Shown one piece after another: positions 45,253-54,262 of a stretch of 64,000 nt of DNA. Location of the stretch: contig NZ_LRUC01000003.1 of assembly GCF_001550095.1 (NCBI RefSeq), forward strand, positions 124,001-188,000. The letters run 5' to 3'. The stretch is from Celeribacter ethanolicus (lineage in GTDB: Bacteria > Pseudomonadota > Alphaproteobacteria > Rhodobacterales > Rhodobacteraceae). A program made the position numbers and the translations under genes. Position 1 is the first letter of the stretch. Each line of letters starts with the position of its first letter. Under the pieces are notes generated by a model, which did no database searches, had not been told where the DNA came from, and saw only the letters and a program-made list of their open reading frames with translations.

Positions 45253-46529
45253 TGTTCGACCTGCTCGTCAAAGGCGGCACCTTGCCGGACGGAACCGTCG
45301 CGGACATCGCCATTCTGGGCGACAAGATCGCCGAGATTGCGCCCGGGATCGCCGCCGATGCGCGCGAGATGATCGACGCCACGGGCGATCTGGTCGCACC
45401 GCCTTTTGTCGATCCGCATTTTCACCTCGACGCAACGCTGTCCTATGGCCTGCCGCGCCTCAACGCTTCCGGCACGCTCTTGGAGGGAATTTCGCTTTGG
45501 GGTGAGCTGCGGGAGATCGCGACGGTCGATGAAATGGTTGAGCGCGCGCTGAGCTATTGCGACTGGGCCGTCTCCATGGGCCTTCTGGCGATCCGCAGCC
45601 ATGTCGACACGACGCCCGATCACCTCAACACCGTCACCGCGATGTTGGAGGTGAAGGAGAAGGTCAAAGACTACATCGACCTGCAACTCGTGGCCTTCCC
45701 GCAGGACGGGCTTTACCGTGCGCCGAACGGGCGCGAAAACCTGCTCCGTGCGCTCGACATGGGTGTCGATGTCGTCGGCGGTATCCCGCATTTCGAACGC
45801 ACCATGCAGGCCGGTGCCGACAGCGTGCGCGATCTGTGCGAGATCGCCGCCGAACGCGGTCTGCCGGTTGATCTCCATTGCGACGAAACCGACGATCCGA
45901 TGAGCCGCCACGTCGAGACTTTGGCCCATGAGACCACGCGTCTGGGCTTGCAGGGCCGGGTGGTCGGGTCGCACCTGACCTCGATGCATTCGATGGACAA
46001 TTATTACGTTTCGAAACTGATCCCGCTGATGGCCGAGGCCGAGATCGCCGCCATTCCCAACCCGCTGATCAACATCGTGCTGCAAGGCCGTCATGACACA
46101 TTCCCGAAACGCCGTGGCCTGACCCGTGTACGGGAGATGCAGGCGGCGGGGATCGCCGTGGGCTGGGGGCAGGATTGCGTGCTCGATCCGTGGTATTCTC
46201 TGGGCACGGCGGACATGCTCGATGTGGCTTTCATGGGGATGCATGTGGCGCAGATGACCCACCCGGACGAAATGGCGCGGTGTTTCACGATGGTGACCGA
46301 GACCAATGCCGCGATCATCGGGGTTGAGGACTATGGGCTGCGCAAGGGGGCGATGGCCTCATTGGTGGTGCTGGATGCGAGCAATCCCGTCGACGCGCTG
46401 CGCCTGCGGCCTGCACGGTTGGCCGTGGTGTCCAAGGGCAAGGTGATCGCGCGAACGTCGAGGCAGGATGCGACATTGTCACTGGCTGGGCGCCCGGGCC
46501 GTGTCCGCCGCCGCGCTCCGAAACGATAA
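45249..46529 (+). CDS. Cytosine-deaminase-like metal-dependent hydrolase
   Basis: A 426-residue amidohydrolase strongly like E. coli CodA: metal ligands H57 and H59 in DPHFHLDATLSYG, LQLVAFPQDGL, HCDETDDPMSRHVETLAH, GSHLTSMHS, and D309 in GWGQDCVLDPWYSLGT. CodA has GHDD at the last site, so here His becomes Gln and the second Asp becomes Cys, positions near the base-binding pocket. It ends a nucleobase-type importer operon. Its real substrate may be a related ring amine rather than cytosine. The tail is Arg-rich. Confidence 0.85.
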   Translation: MMFDLLVKGGTLPDGTVADIAILGDKIAEIAPGIAADAREMIDATGDLVAPPFVDPHFHLDATLSYGLPRLNASGTLLEGISLWGELREIATVDEMVERALSYCDWAVSMGLLAIRSHVDTTPDHLNTVTAMLEVKEKVKDYIDLQLVAFPQDGLYRAPNGRENLLRALDMGVDVVGGIPHFERTMQAGADSVRDLCEIAAERGLPVDLHCDETDDPMSRHVETLAHETTRLGLQGRVVGSHLTSMHSMDNYYVSKLIPLMAEAEIAAIPNPLINIVLQGRHDTFPKRRGLTRVREMQAAGIAVGWGQDCVLDPWYSLGTADMLDVAFMGMHVAQMTHPDEMARCFTMVTETNAAIIGVEDYGLRKGAMASLVVLDASNPVDALRLRPARLAVVSKGKVIARTSRQDATLSLAGRPGRVRRRAPKR

Positions 46530-46867
46530 TTCCGTTTCCGGGCATGCGAAGCGGGTCTTCCCACCTCGTCCAGCAAGGCCGTGATAGGAAGTTTGATACC
46601 GAGGTCTTGGCGAGGATTTTCTAACTTCGTCAGGGAGCTGGACAACGTGGCCGTGTTCAAAAAATCGTCTTGAGCACTTTTCCGTTCCGGCACCCCAATC
46701 TTCAATTTCTTCTTTTGTCGCTGCACGCCCTTTTGTGTGGTCGCAAGTGTTCCGTATGTCAGCCAAATACGGGATGAAGAGCCATTGTAGCGCTGTCGTC
46801 ACGTCTGCATCTTTTCGCATCTGACTTAGGTCAGATATGCCGGGGTTTTCTTGCTCATCGTGATGCC
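46530..46867. other. Gap without a recognisable gene, left end of the tad region
   Basis: Frames are open in short stretches on the minus strand (46479-46919) but their text does not match a family I know. Base composition drops below that of the flanking codA gene. It most likely holds decayed or foreign DNA, as the next segment does. Confidence 0.4.
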
Positions 46868-47110
46868 GGGAACTCCGCAAACTGCCTGTGGTTAGCAGTC
46901 TAGAGGAGGTGCTCGACATCTTGTGGCGGCGCCGGGGCCAGAGAGCAGCAGTATGCGGCAGCGCTCAGAAACTCATACGGCGCAGGGCTCAGAGCAGCGC
47001 CGATTTGTGGTCTGAATATCGGCGATCTCGAAAGTATGCGTCCAATTTGGTGGGAATCATCTATGCTTAAGGAAAGAGACCTGTGCCCTATTGTGCGAAC
47101 TATAGAAATG
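46868..47110 (+). pseudogene. Tyrosine recombinase (XerC/D-like) relic with frameshifts
   Basis: The plus strand carries text typical of tyrosine recombinases that accompany insertion elements, but spread over three frames. ELRKLPVVSSLEEVLDIL starts at 46870 and matches the RKLPVVLSxEEV linker. A second frame gives VAAPGPE (from about 46925). A third gives QQYAAALRNSYGAGLRA followed by PICGLNIGDLESMRP, matching the KYxAALSxAYGAGLRxSEV core. The catalytic Arg neighbourhood is there; the C-terminal half is not. At least two single-base indels separate the pieces. Confidence 0.65.
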
Positions 47111-47386
47111 ATGTGCAAATTTGCATTGCAAATACACGCATTGACCCAAACTTAAGAATTTGAAACAATACTAAAGCATATATTTGAACATACTAATTGG
47201 TTATCTATTTTGCCGCTAACTATACGTAAAATATAGGTTAAATGATTTTTGTGTTGTTTGTTTGCGCATTTTATTTTCTAAAAGACATGTCTCATAAACG
47301 TATTTTCATTTAGGCAATACGTTTTGATCTTAGACCACCCAAAAGTCTTGGATTGACGAAAAATATAACCTTTAGGGGGACACTCT
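47111..47386. promoter_or_regulatory. AT-rich leader and promoter of the flp operon
   Basis: About 270 bases, strikingly AT-rich and without an open frame, with long runs like tatatttgaacatactaattgg. It ends in agggggacactct, the ribosome site of flp. This is the place for the flp promoter; low GC suggests binding of a nucleoid protein or foreign origin. Confidence 0.5.
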
Positions 47387-47593
47387 ATGAAATTCATCCA
47401 GAACTCCAAGAGCCTCATGCGGCGGTTCGCGCGAGAAGAAGACGGCGCAACAGCCATTGAGTATGGCCTCTTCGCCGCTTTGATCGCGGCTGTGATCGTT
47501 GGAACGGTGAGCACCCTCGGGACCAACGTGAATTCCGGTTTCACCAAAGTTAACACGGAACTGGAAGCTGCTCTACCTGCTGCAGGCGAATAA
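47387..47593 (+). CDS. flp: Flp/TadA-type IVb pilin
   Basis: A 68-residue prepilin of the Flp family: basic leader ending in EEDG, cleavage G20/A21, then ATAIEYGLFAALIAAVIVG with the required Glu at +5 (E25) and Tyr26. It makes the thin Flp pilus assembled by the genes downstream. A prepilin peptidase would be needed and is not in this window. cpaB starts two bases after its stop. Confidence 0.96.
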   Translation: MKFIQNSKSLMRRFAREEDGATAIEYGLFAALIAAVIVGTVSTLGTNVNSGFTKVNTELEAALPAAGE

Positions 47594-47595
47594 CC

Positions 47596-48537
47596 ATGTT
47601 CTCGCGCTTCGGTATTTCCGGGCGCGCGACATTGGTTCTGGCCACGTCGGCTCTGGTGGCCGGTGCTGCTGTGTGGGGAGGGTTTCGTCCGGCCCCTCAA
47701 CCCACTTCGCAGCCCGTGCCGCAGGCAGCCTCCGGAACGGCACAGACGGCGCAGATTCTGGTCGCGTCACGTACCGTTCAGCCGGGAGTCCCTGTCTCGC
47801 CCGATGATTTTCAATATGCCGACATGCCGGTTGATAGCGTGCATGACGGGTTCCTCGTCGACACAGAAGCGCATCGCGCGATGCTCACGGGAGTGACTGT
47901 CTCGCGAACAATTCCGAAGGGCACGCCTTTTGTCGAGGCTGACCTGACGGCGCAGACCCTTGTGACTGATATGACCGCTACTCCTTCGACACCGCCCCGC
48001 TTGAATCTTGCGGCGGGCATGCGGGCCATCGCCTTGCCGGTTAAGGCTGAGACTGCCGTGGCGGGGCTGCTCGAACTTGGCGATCGTGTCGATATCCTGT
48101 TGTCCTACGAGATGGCGGAGGACGTCCTGGCGATCCGCACGGTGTTGCGTAATGTGCGGATCATCGCGACGGATCAGACCACGCAGCCTCCGGCGGAAGA
48201 CGCGCAGGCGGAGCCGAAAACGCCGCCGAAGATCGTGACCTTCGAATTGACGCCGGAGGGAGCCAAGGTTCTGGCTCTGGCGGATCAGATGGGCGACATC
48301 ATGTTGGTTCTGAGCGAAGATGATGCAGGTGAGGGGCCGGTGATCGCCGAGGATGCCCCGATTTTCTCCAGCCAGATTTCCGGCCAAACGACCAAGCCTC
48401 TGCCGACGGTGACCAGTCGCAGCGTGTCCATCGTGCGCGGTGCGCAAAACCGGGTGGATGTGTTGCTCTCAGAAGAGCAGCTCCCGGGGGGCATACCCGC
48501 GGCGGTCGTCTCCGTTCCTTCCAGTTCAGCAGAGTGA
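47596..48537 (+). CDS. cpaB: Flp pilus assembly protein CpaB/RcpC
   Basis: A 313-residue protein with an N-terminal membrane segment and an SAF-type domain: ILVASRTVQPGVPVSPDDFQ, and LAAGMRAIALPVKAETAVAG with LLELGDRVDILLSYEM. CpaB is periplasmic and stabilises the secretin complex. Only the first gene of the locus and this one are separated by a normal gap; the downstream genes overlap. Confidence 0.92.
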   Translation: MFSRFGISGRATLVLATSALVAGAAVWGGFRPAPQPTSQPVPQAASGTAQTAQILVASRTVQPGVPVSPDDFQYADMPVDSVHDGFLVDTEAHRAMLTGVTVSRTIPKGTPFVEADLTAQTLVTDMTATPSTPPRLNLAAGMRAIALPVKAETAVAGLLELGDRVDILLSYEMAEDVLAIRTVLRNVRIIATDQTTQPPAEDAQAEPKTPPKIVTFELTPEGAKVLALADQMGDIMLVLSEDDAGEGPVIAEDAPIFSSQISGQTTKPLPTVTSRSVSIVRGAQNRVDVLLSEEQLPGGIPAAVVSVPSSSAE

Positions 48538-48539
48538 TC

Positions 48540-49946
48540 ATGATGTTTCAAAAACGTCTCAATCTCATCCTCCGCAAGCCTCCGATATTGCGGTTCGCCC
48601 TGAGCGCGCTTTTGCTGTCGCTGACCTTTGCCCCCGCGCAAGCGCAAACCCTTGTGGAAACGCGCAATCGGGCGATTGATCTGTTTGCGGGGCAAGGCAA
48701 GCTGATCAAACTCGAAAGCCCTGCGGAGACGGTTTTTCTGGCCAATCCCGACGTGGCCGATATCGAGATCAAATCTCCGAAACTGCTTTACATCTATGGA
48801 AAGTCCATCGGGGAAACGACGCTTTTCGTGATTGATGACGCGGAGGAAGTGACGCTCAGCAGCGCAGTCAAGGTGTCTTTCAACATGGATGCCATGACCC
48901 GTGCCGCCCGTGCTGCGCAGCCGGGGGGCAGCTTTTCCGTGACCGAGATCGGTGGGGCAATCGTACTGAGCGGCAGCGTCGATACCATCGGAGAGGCGGA
49001 AAAGGTCGAAACGGTTGTGCGGCAACTGGCGGGGGCCGATGCGACGGTGGTCAATTCCCTGTCGTTAAACACCCCGGCGCAGATCAACCTTCAGGTCAAG
49101 ATCGCGGAAGTGTCCCGAACGGTGACGGAGGATCTGGGGGTGAGCTGGAACGTCCTATCTGGACACACATTTTCGAATAGCGCATACGGGGCGGCTTTTT
49201 CTGGTGGATCTGGTGTGGATGGAGGATACTCGTTGAGTGGCGCAACTGTCCGCCCTTTCAGCACAGGCCGTCTAGAGGTGGGTGTGACGCTCGAAGCGTT
49301 GAAAAAAGAAGGTCTCCTGACCATCCTGTCGGAACCCAATCTCACCGCGCGCTCCGGCGACAAGGCGAGTTTTCTCGCGGGGGGGAGGTTTCCTTATCAG
49401 ACCACCAAGGACGATGACACGGCCACGGTTGTGTTCGAGCCCTTCGGCGTGGAATTGGAATTCCTGCCGGAGGTCTTGCGCGCGGATCAGATCAAGCTGA
49501 ACGTGCGCACGCAAATCCGCGAGCTTGATTTCTCCAACGGAAGCCAGACCAACACGCAGAATGTGCCGCTGATCCGCGAGCGCAGTGCCAGCACGACGAT
49601 CGAGGTTGGCAGCGGTCAGAGTTTTGCGATCGCTGGGCTGTTCAGCGCGTCGACGCAGCAGGATGTCGAACAGGTGCCGGGCCTCGGGGATATTCCGCTG
49701 TTGGGCGCACTGTTCCGGTCGACGAGCTTTCAGAAGGGCGAAAGCGAGTTGGTGATCATCGTGACGCCCTACATTGTCGAACCGGCCGCGCCCGGTCAGT
49801 TCAAGACGCCGCTCGACAAATTCAGCCCGGCAAACAGTCTCGACCGCAATTTCCTTGGTGCGCTCTCTTCCGGTGAGCCGATCAGCAAAGACGGTCCTGT
49901 GTCTGTCAAGAACATCAACGGCAACGCAGGGTTCCTTTTGCAATGA
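48540..49946 (+). CDS. cpaC: Flp pilus secretin CpaC/RcpA
   Basis: A 468-residue outer-membrane secretin with a signal peptide (FALSALLLSLTFAPAQA). The N-terminal BON-like/N domains (VFLANPDVADIEIKSPKLLY) lead to the secretin core: GLLTILSEPNLTARSGDKAS, FGVELEFLPEVL and EQVPGLGDIPLLGALFRSTS. It forms the pilus exit pore. Its ATG follows the overlapping cpaB stop; a GTG six bases upstream is also in frame. Confidence 0.93.
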   Translation: MMFQKRLNLILRKPPILRFALSALLLSLTFAPAQAQTLVETRNRAIDLFAGQGKLIKLESPAETVFLANPDVADIEIKSPKLLYIYGKSIGETTLFVIDDAEEVTLSSAVKVSFNMDAMTRAARAAQPGGSFSVTEIGGAIVLSGSVDTIGEAEKVETVVRQLAGADATVVNSLSLNTPAQINLQVKIAEVSRTVTEDLGVSWNVLSGHTFSNSAYGAAFSGGSGVDGGYSLSGATVRPFSTGRLEVGVTLEALKKEGLLTILSEPNLTARSGDKASFLAGGRFPYQTTKDDDTATVVFEPFGVELEFLPEVLRADQIKLNVRTQIRELDFSNGSQTNTQNVPLIRERSASTTIEVGSGQSFAIAGLFSASTQQDVEQVPGLGDIPLLGALFRSTSFQKGESELVIIVTPYIVEPAAPGQFKTPLDKFSPANSLDRNFLGALSSGEPISKDGPVSVKNINGNAGFLLQ

Positions 49947-50509
49947 GACCGATCCGAATGTCCTCCGTCTGTGCCCTTGTCGGGGTCTCCCTGTTGAGCG
50001 CCTGTGCAACGCCGGTTGTGGATCGCGGTGCGATGCAACGTCTTTCGGCGCCCTATGTCGAGGTTCAGCACCAGTTTCGCTTTGCCAGCGGTGGTGGCGA
50101 TCTCTCCGCCTCTGAAAGACAAAGTGTCCAGCGCTTTTTGAACAGTCTTTCTTTGACGGACAGCGACTTGGTGATTGCGACCCTTCCGGGAAGCGGCCAG
50201 CCGACGGTGGATGCGGCGCGCGAGCAGGCGATGCGGTCGCTTTTGTCGCGCAGCCCTGCCAAAGTTGAAATTCTGATGGACGAGACCTTTGGGGCCCGAC
50301 CGACGCCGAGGCGACAGGTCGGAATTCTGCGTGCCGTGCGCGCCCAAGGGCTTGCGGTCTCCTGTGCGCCGGGAGAGCTCATCGCGGATCTGGGCTGCGC
50401 CAGTGCGACCAACCTCGCGGTGATGATCCATGAACCGGGCGATGTTCTGGCCGCCGAGGCGACGGCGGCGCGGGCCTATCGTGACAGTCCGGCGGAGACG
50501 GCACAATGA
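49943..50509 (+). CDS. cpaD: Pilus biogenesis lipoprotein CpaD
   Basis: A 188-residue protein with a lipobox LLSAC (C21), matching CpaD/RcpB-like lipoproteins that assist the secretin. The mature part holds SASERQSVQRFLNSL and a typical ELIADLGCASATNLAVMIHE block (residues 142-160), a CpaD signature. It overlaps cpaC by four bases and cpaE by four. Confidence 0.9.
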   Translation: MRPIRMSSVCALVGVSLLSACATPVVDRGAMQRLSAPYVEVQHQFRFASGGGDLSASERQSVQRFLNSLSLTDSDLVIATLPGSGQPTVDAAREQAMRSLLSRSPAKVEILMDETFGARPTPRRQVGILRAVRAQGLAVSCAPGELIADLGCASATNLAVMIHEPGDVLAAEATAARAYRDSPAETAQ

Positions 50510-51753
50510 ACCAGCCTATGCCTTCCCGAGCTGTTACCCGGCATGCAATTGATGCGTTTGTTGCCTCCGAGGAGGGGCGCGATGCGGTCACCTTGCTGTT
50601 GCAGCGGCTTGGAGAAAGCGACGCCGCCACACTTCAAACCGGCACGCTTGAGACCGTCGCCCGGCTCGCCGGTCTTGCCCCGTTTCGCAAACTCATGATC
50701 GTGGAACTGGGACAGGGAGAGATGGGTGACCATCTCGAGGCCGTCCGTGAGATTGTCGCCGAAGGTGGGGAGCTTGTGCTACTCGGGCGCGAAAACAGTG
50801 TTGCGGCGTATCGCCATTTTCTGGCGGCCGGGGCGCGGGACTATCTTGCACTGCCTTTGGAGTCGGATTTTGTGCTGCCGGATGTCTTTGCAGCGCCGAA
50901 GGGCGCGCTCCCGGTTCATGGCACCCAGGCTAAGGGCCGTGTCGTTGCGGTTTGCGGGGCGTCGGGCGGTGTCGGTGCAAGCCTCTTGGCCGCCAATTTG
51001 TCCGTTGCGTTTCTGGCACATAATGCGCCCCATAGGGCGGAAATCTCAAACGCGGGTCAGGGGGCAAAGGTCGGTCTGCTCGATGCGGATTTTGCCTTTG
51101 GGTCTCTGGCTGTCGATTTCGACATCGAAGCGACGCAGGGCGTTTTCGAAACCTTGGAAAGACCGGAGCGCGTCGACAGCACCTATCTTCAATCCAGTAT
51201 GGCGGAGGTTTTGCCCGGTTTGTCGGTCTATGCCGGAGAGCTTCATGACGCGTCACTTCTTGCGGGGTACGAACAGGGGCTTGCGGGACTTGTGCAAACG
51301 CTGAAAGAGGAATTTCCGCTGACCGTCATGGATTTGCCGCGCCGACTTTTGCTGCAGGATGTCGGTTTGTTACGGGAGCTGGACGATGTGGTTTTGGTTC
51401 TGGCGCCCGGTTTCGGTTCGTTGCGCACTGCGGGACGGTTGATTGAGCGCGTGAGCAGCCAAAGCGGGGCTACGCGGATCTGGAACGTCGTATCCCAAAG
51501 CCGCCGTGATGCCGGGTTGAGCCGAAAAGAGATCGCTGATGCCCTGGGGCAGCCGGTGACTTGCGAACTGCCTTTGAGCTCTGCCGAAATTGCGCGCGCC
51601 TCGGTCAAGGGCGCGCCGCTACAATCTGAGTTTCCGAGGAGCGCTTACGCCCGAAAAGTCGCCGATCTGGCCCAGACGATATTGGCTGCGTCGGAACACG
51701 AGACATCCGACGTAAACGACCGTCGGTCTTGGTGGAAAAAGAGGTCGCGATGA
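50506..51753 (+). CDS. cpaE: Pilus assembly ATPase-like protein CpaE/TadZ
   Basis: A 415-residue protein with an N-terminal receiver-like region and a MinD/ParA-like domain. Its P-loop reads GASGGVGAS (residues 151-159): the lysine of the Walker A motif is replaced by Ala, as in many TadZ proteins, so nucleotide hydrolysis is doubtful. CpaE/TadZ directs the pilus machine to the cell pole in Caulobacter. It overlaps cpaD and cpaF by four bases. Confidence 0.88.
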   Translation: MNQPMPSRAVTRHAIDAFVASEEGRDAVTLLLQRLGESDAATLQTGTLETVARLAGLAPFRKLMIVELGQGEMGDHLEAVREIVAEGGELVLLGRENSVAAYRHFLAAGARDYLALPLESDFVLPDVFAAPKGALPVHGTQAKGRVVAVCGASGGVGASLLAANLSVAFLAHNAPHRAEISNAGQGAKVGLLDADFAFGSLAVDFDIEATQGVFETLERPERVDSTYLQSSMAEVLPGLSVYAGELHDASLLAGYEQGLAGLVQTLKEEFPLTVMDLPRRLLLQDVGLLRELDDVVLVLAPGFGSLRTAGRLIERVSSQSGATRIWNVVSQSRRDAGLSRKEIADALGQPVTCELPLSSAEIARASVKGAPLQSEFPRSAYARKVADLAQTILAASEHETSDVNDRRSWWKKRSR

Positions 51754-53291
51754 CCATGTCCGGCCCGCGACCAGCTACTGAATTGTCGACCGCACATGTT
51801 CAGATCGCAGAGCGTATTCGCCTTCTGATGGCGGAAGGCGCGCAGGGCGGGCCTTATTTGGTGAGTTCTGCGATTGATTGGTATCAGGCGCACAGTGGTG
51901 AAACCGTGCCGCGCGATGTGCAGCGGGCGTTGATGCAGGATCTGGTCGCAGATGTGAATAGCCTCGTACCCACCCCGCCGCCGGTCGTGCCTGTATCGCC
52001 GGGGAGGGCGCAGTATCAGCCCGAGTTTACCAAGCGGGTAATGCAGCTTGGTGGGCAGATTGCGCCCGAGGTGATCGGGCTTTTGGATTTGCGTGCCTTG
52101 GGGCATTTGTCTTTGGACGCGCAGCGCAGCGCGATCCGGGATGCCGTTCTGAGCGTCAGCCGTGGGCAGAAACTCGATCTGAACGGCGTCGAGACGGCGG
52201 AGCTGGTCGATTACGTCGTGGATGACATGTTGGCGCTGGGGCCGCTTGAACGTCTGCTTGCGGATGACAGCGTTTCCGAGATCATGGTGAACGGGCCCCG
52301 GCAGATTTATGTCGAGCGCCGCGGACAGTTGGAGCTGGCGGATATTTGTTTTCGCGATGACGACCATGTGGTGAACATCGCCTCGCGGATTGTCGGCGCC
52401 GTTGGGCGTCGGGTGGATGAGACGACGCCGCTTGTCGATGCGCGCCTGCCGGATGGCAGCCGGATCAATGTGACCATCCCCCCTCTGGCGGTGGACGGGC
52501 CGACCATGACCATTCGGAAGTTTCCGAAAGACGATCTGACGCTTCAGGATCTGGTGGAACGAGGCAGTCTAAGCCGACAGATGATGCAATTCCTGCGTCT
52601 TTGTGCACAGTTGCGGCTCAATCTTCTGATTTCCGGTGGCACGGGGTCCGGGAAGACCACGCTTTTGAACGCCATTTCGCGCGAAATCCCGGCCAGGGAG
52701 CGGATCGTGACGCTTGAGGATGCCGCCGAATTGCGTCTGCAACAGCCGCATGTCGTCCGACTTGAAACCCGGCCCGCGAACATCGAGGGGCAGGGGGCGG
52801 TTCCCATGCGGGCCCTGTTTCGCAATGCACTGAGGATGCGACCGGACCGGATCATCATCGGTGAGGTGCGTGGCGATGAGGCATTCGACCTTTTGCAAGC
52901 GATGAACACCGGACATGACGGTTCGATGAGCACGCTGCACGCGAATACGCCGCGCGAAGCGCTGACCCGGATGGAGAACATGATAGCCATGTCCGGCGTT
53001 GTCCTTCCGACGGAATTCGTGCGTCAGCAGTTGGGCGACGCGATCCACGTTATCGTGCAGATTTCGCGCATGCGTGATGGTGGTCGGCGGATTTCCTCCA
53101 TCTCAGAGATCGTAGGTGTCGAAGGCAGTGTCGTCAGCCTTCAGGAACTGTTCCGTTTCGTCCCGCGCCCCTATGAGGGCGAGGCCGTGCAGGGCGATTT
53201 TGTCTCCTCAGGTCTGATGCCCGGTTTCTTGGATCTGGCGGTGGAGCAGGGGCTGGACAAGACGTTGCGTCAGACCATGGAGCCAGGCTGA
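51750..53291 (+). CDS. cpaF: Pilus assembly ATPase CpaF/TadA
   Basis: A 513-residue hexameric secretion ATPase. Walker A GGTGSGKTT is at residues 296-304, with a Walker B RPDRIIIGEVRGDEAFD and the HDGSMSTLHANTPREAL box. The N-terminal domain carries LGPLERLLADDSVSEIMVNG. I begin at the ATG giving MTMSGPR, which overlaps the cpaE stop by four bases. The motor drives extension of Flp pili. Confidence 0.95.
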   Translation: MTMSGPRPATELSTAHVQIAERIRLLMAEGAQGGPYLVSSAIDWYQAHSGETVPRDVQRALMQDLVADVNSLVPTPPPVVPVSPGRAQYQPEFTKRVMQLGGQIAPEVIGLLDLRALGHLSLDAQRSAIRDAVLSVSRGQKLDLNGVETAELVDYVVDDMLALGPLERLLADDSVSEIMVNGPRQIYVERRGQLELADICFRDDDHVVNIASRIVGAVGRRVDETTPLVDARLPDGSRINVTIPPLAVDGPTMTIRKFPKDDLTLQDLVERGSLSRQMMQFLRLCAQLRLNLLISGGTGSGKTTLLNAISREIPARERIVTLEDAAELRLQQPHVVRLETRPANIEGQGAVPMRALFRNALRMRPDRIIIGEVRGDEAFDLLQAMNTGHDGSMSTLHANTPREALTRMENMIAMSGVVLPTEFVRQQLGDAIHVIVQISRMRDGGRRISSISEIVGVEGSVVSLQELFRFVPRPYEGEAVQGDFVSSGLMPGFLDLAVEQGLDKTLRQTMEPG

Positions 53292-54262
53292 TGCTGATGT
53301 CCGCGCTTTTGTTTCTGCTCATCTTCGTCGCCTGCGTCGCTGTGAGTACCTTTGCTCTGATGATGTATGACCGGACCAACCGGGGCCGGAGGGGCCGCTT
53401 GATGCGGGCCGCGGCGGCGCATCCCGGCGCCACCTCCGCACAGGTGCGGCAACGGCTGGCGGAAAGCGCGTCCGAGGCGGCTTCTGCGGTGCTCAAGCGT
53501 GAAAAGAGTGGTGTGATTGGCGTTCTGGAACAGCGACTTCGTGCCGCTGGATTGTCTCTTTCTGCGCCCGCCGGGCTCCTTTTGGTCTTGTTTTTGTCTG
53601 TCCTCAGCTTTCTCGGCCTGATGGTCTTCGCGGCTGTACCTGTGATGTGGTCGGCGCTGATAGCGATCGGAGCGGGCTGGATGCTCCTGAATGTTGTGCT
53701 CGACATTCTGCGCCTGCGGCGGGTGCGGCAGTTCACCGAAGCCTTGCCCGATTGTCTCGATGTCTTCGCGCGCGGGCTGCGGGCCGGACAACCCCTCGGG
53801 GAGGCGCTCGGTCTGGTGGCCAATCACTCCAAGGGGATCGCGCAGGAAGAGTTTCTCAGATGTCGTGAGGAATATCGTATGGGGATGGCGCTGGATGAGG
53901 CTTTGTCGGGGATGGCGGATCGGATCACTTCCCCGGAAGCGCGTTTTATCGCCGTGGCCACAGGATTGCAGGCCGAAACCGGCGGCAACCTGATTGAGAC
54001 GCTTGAAAACCTTGCCATGCTCCTGCGAGACCGGCGCAAGTTGCGCAAAAAGGCGGCGGCGCTTTCGGCCGAGACGCGCGTGAGCGCCGTGATCCTGTCC
54101 GGGCTGCCGTTTGCTGTCGGTGGCGTCATTTTCTTTATGAATCCGAACTATCTGTCGCCGCTCATTGAGGACCCGAGAGGCCGCATTCTCGGCATTCTGG
54201 GGCTGCTCAGCCTGAGTCTCGGCATTGCCAGTATGTACAAGCTGTCGCGGATAGATGTCTGA
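53291..54262 (+). CDS. tadB: Flp pilus inner-membrane platform protein TadB
   Basis: A 323-residue GspF-type protein. It has an N-terminal helix, two middle helices, and two at the C-terminus; the cytoplasmic core ALPDCLDVFARGLRAGQPLG and GGNLIETLENLAMLLRDRRK match TadB. Starts inside the cpaF stop (TGATG). It forms the inner-membrane base with TadC. Confidence 0.93.
   Translation: MLMSALLFLLIFVACVAVSTFALMMYDRTNRGRRGRLMRAAAAHPGATSAQVRQRLAESASEAASAVLKREKSGVIGVLEQRLRAAGLSLSAPAGLLLVLFLSVLSFLGLMVFAAVPVMWSALIAIGAGWMLLNVVLDILRLRRVRQFTEALPDCLDVFARGLRAGQPLGEALGLVANHSKGIAQEEFLRCREEYRMGMALDEALSGMADRITSPEARFIAVATGLQAETGGNLIETLENLAMLLRDRRKLRKKAAALSAETRVSAVILSGLPFAVGGVIFFMNPNYLSPLIEDPRGRILGILGLLSLSLGIASMYKLSRIDV

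Noticed and set aside
46479-46919. 146-codon minus-strand frame in the gap after codA
   Set aside because: It starts inside the recombinase relic and runs into codA; the text matches no family I know and no ribosome site is seen.
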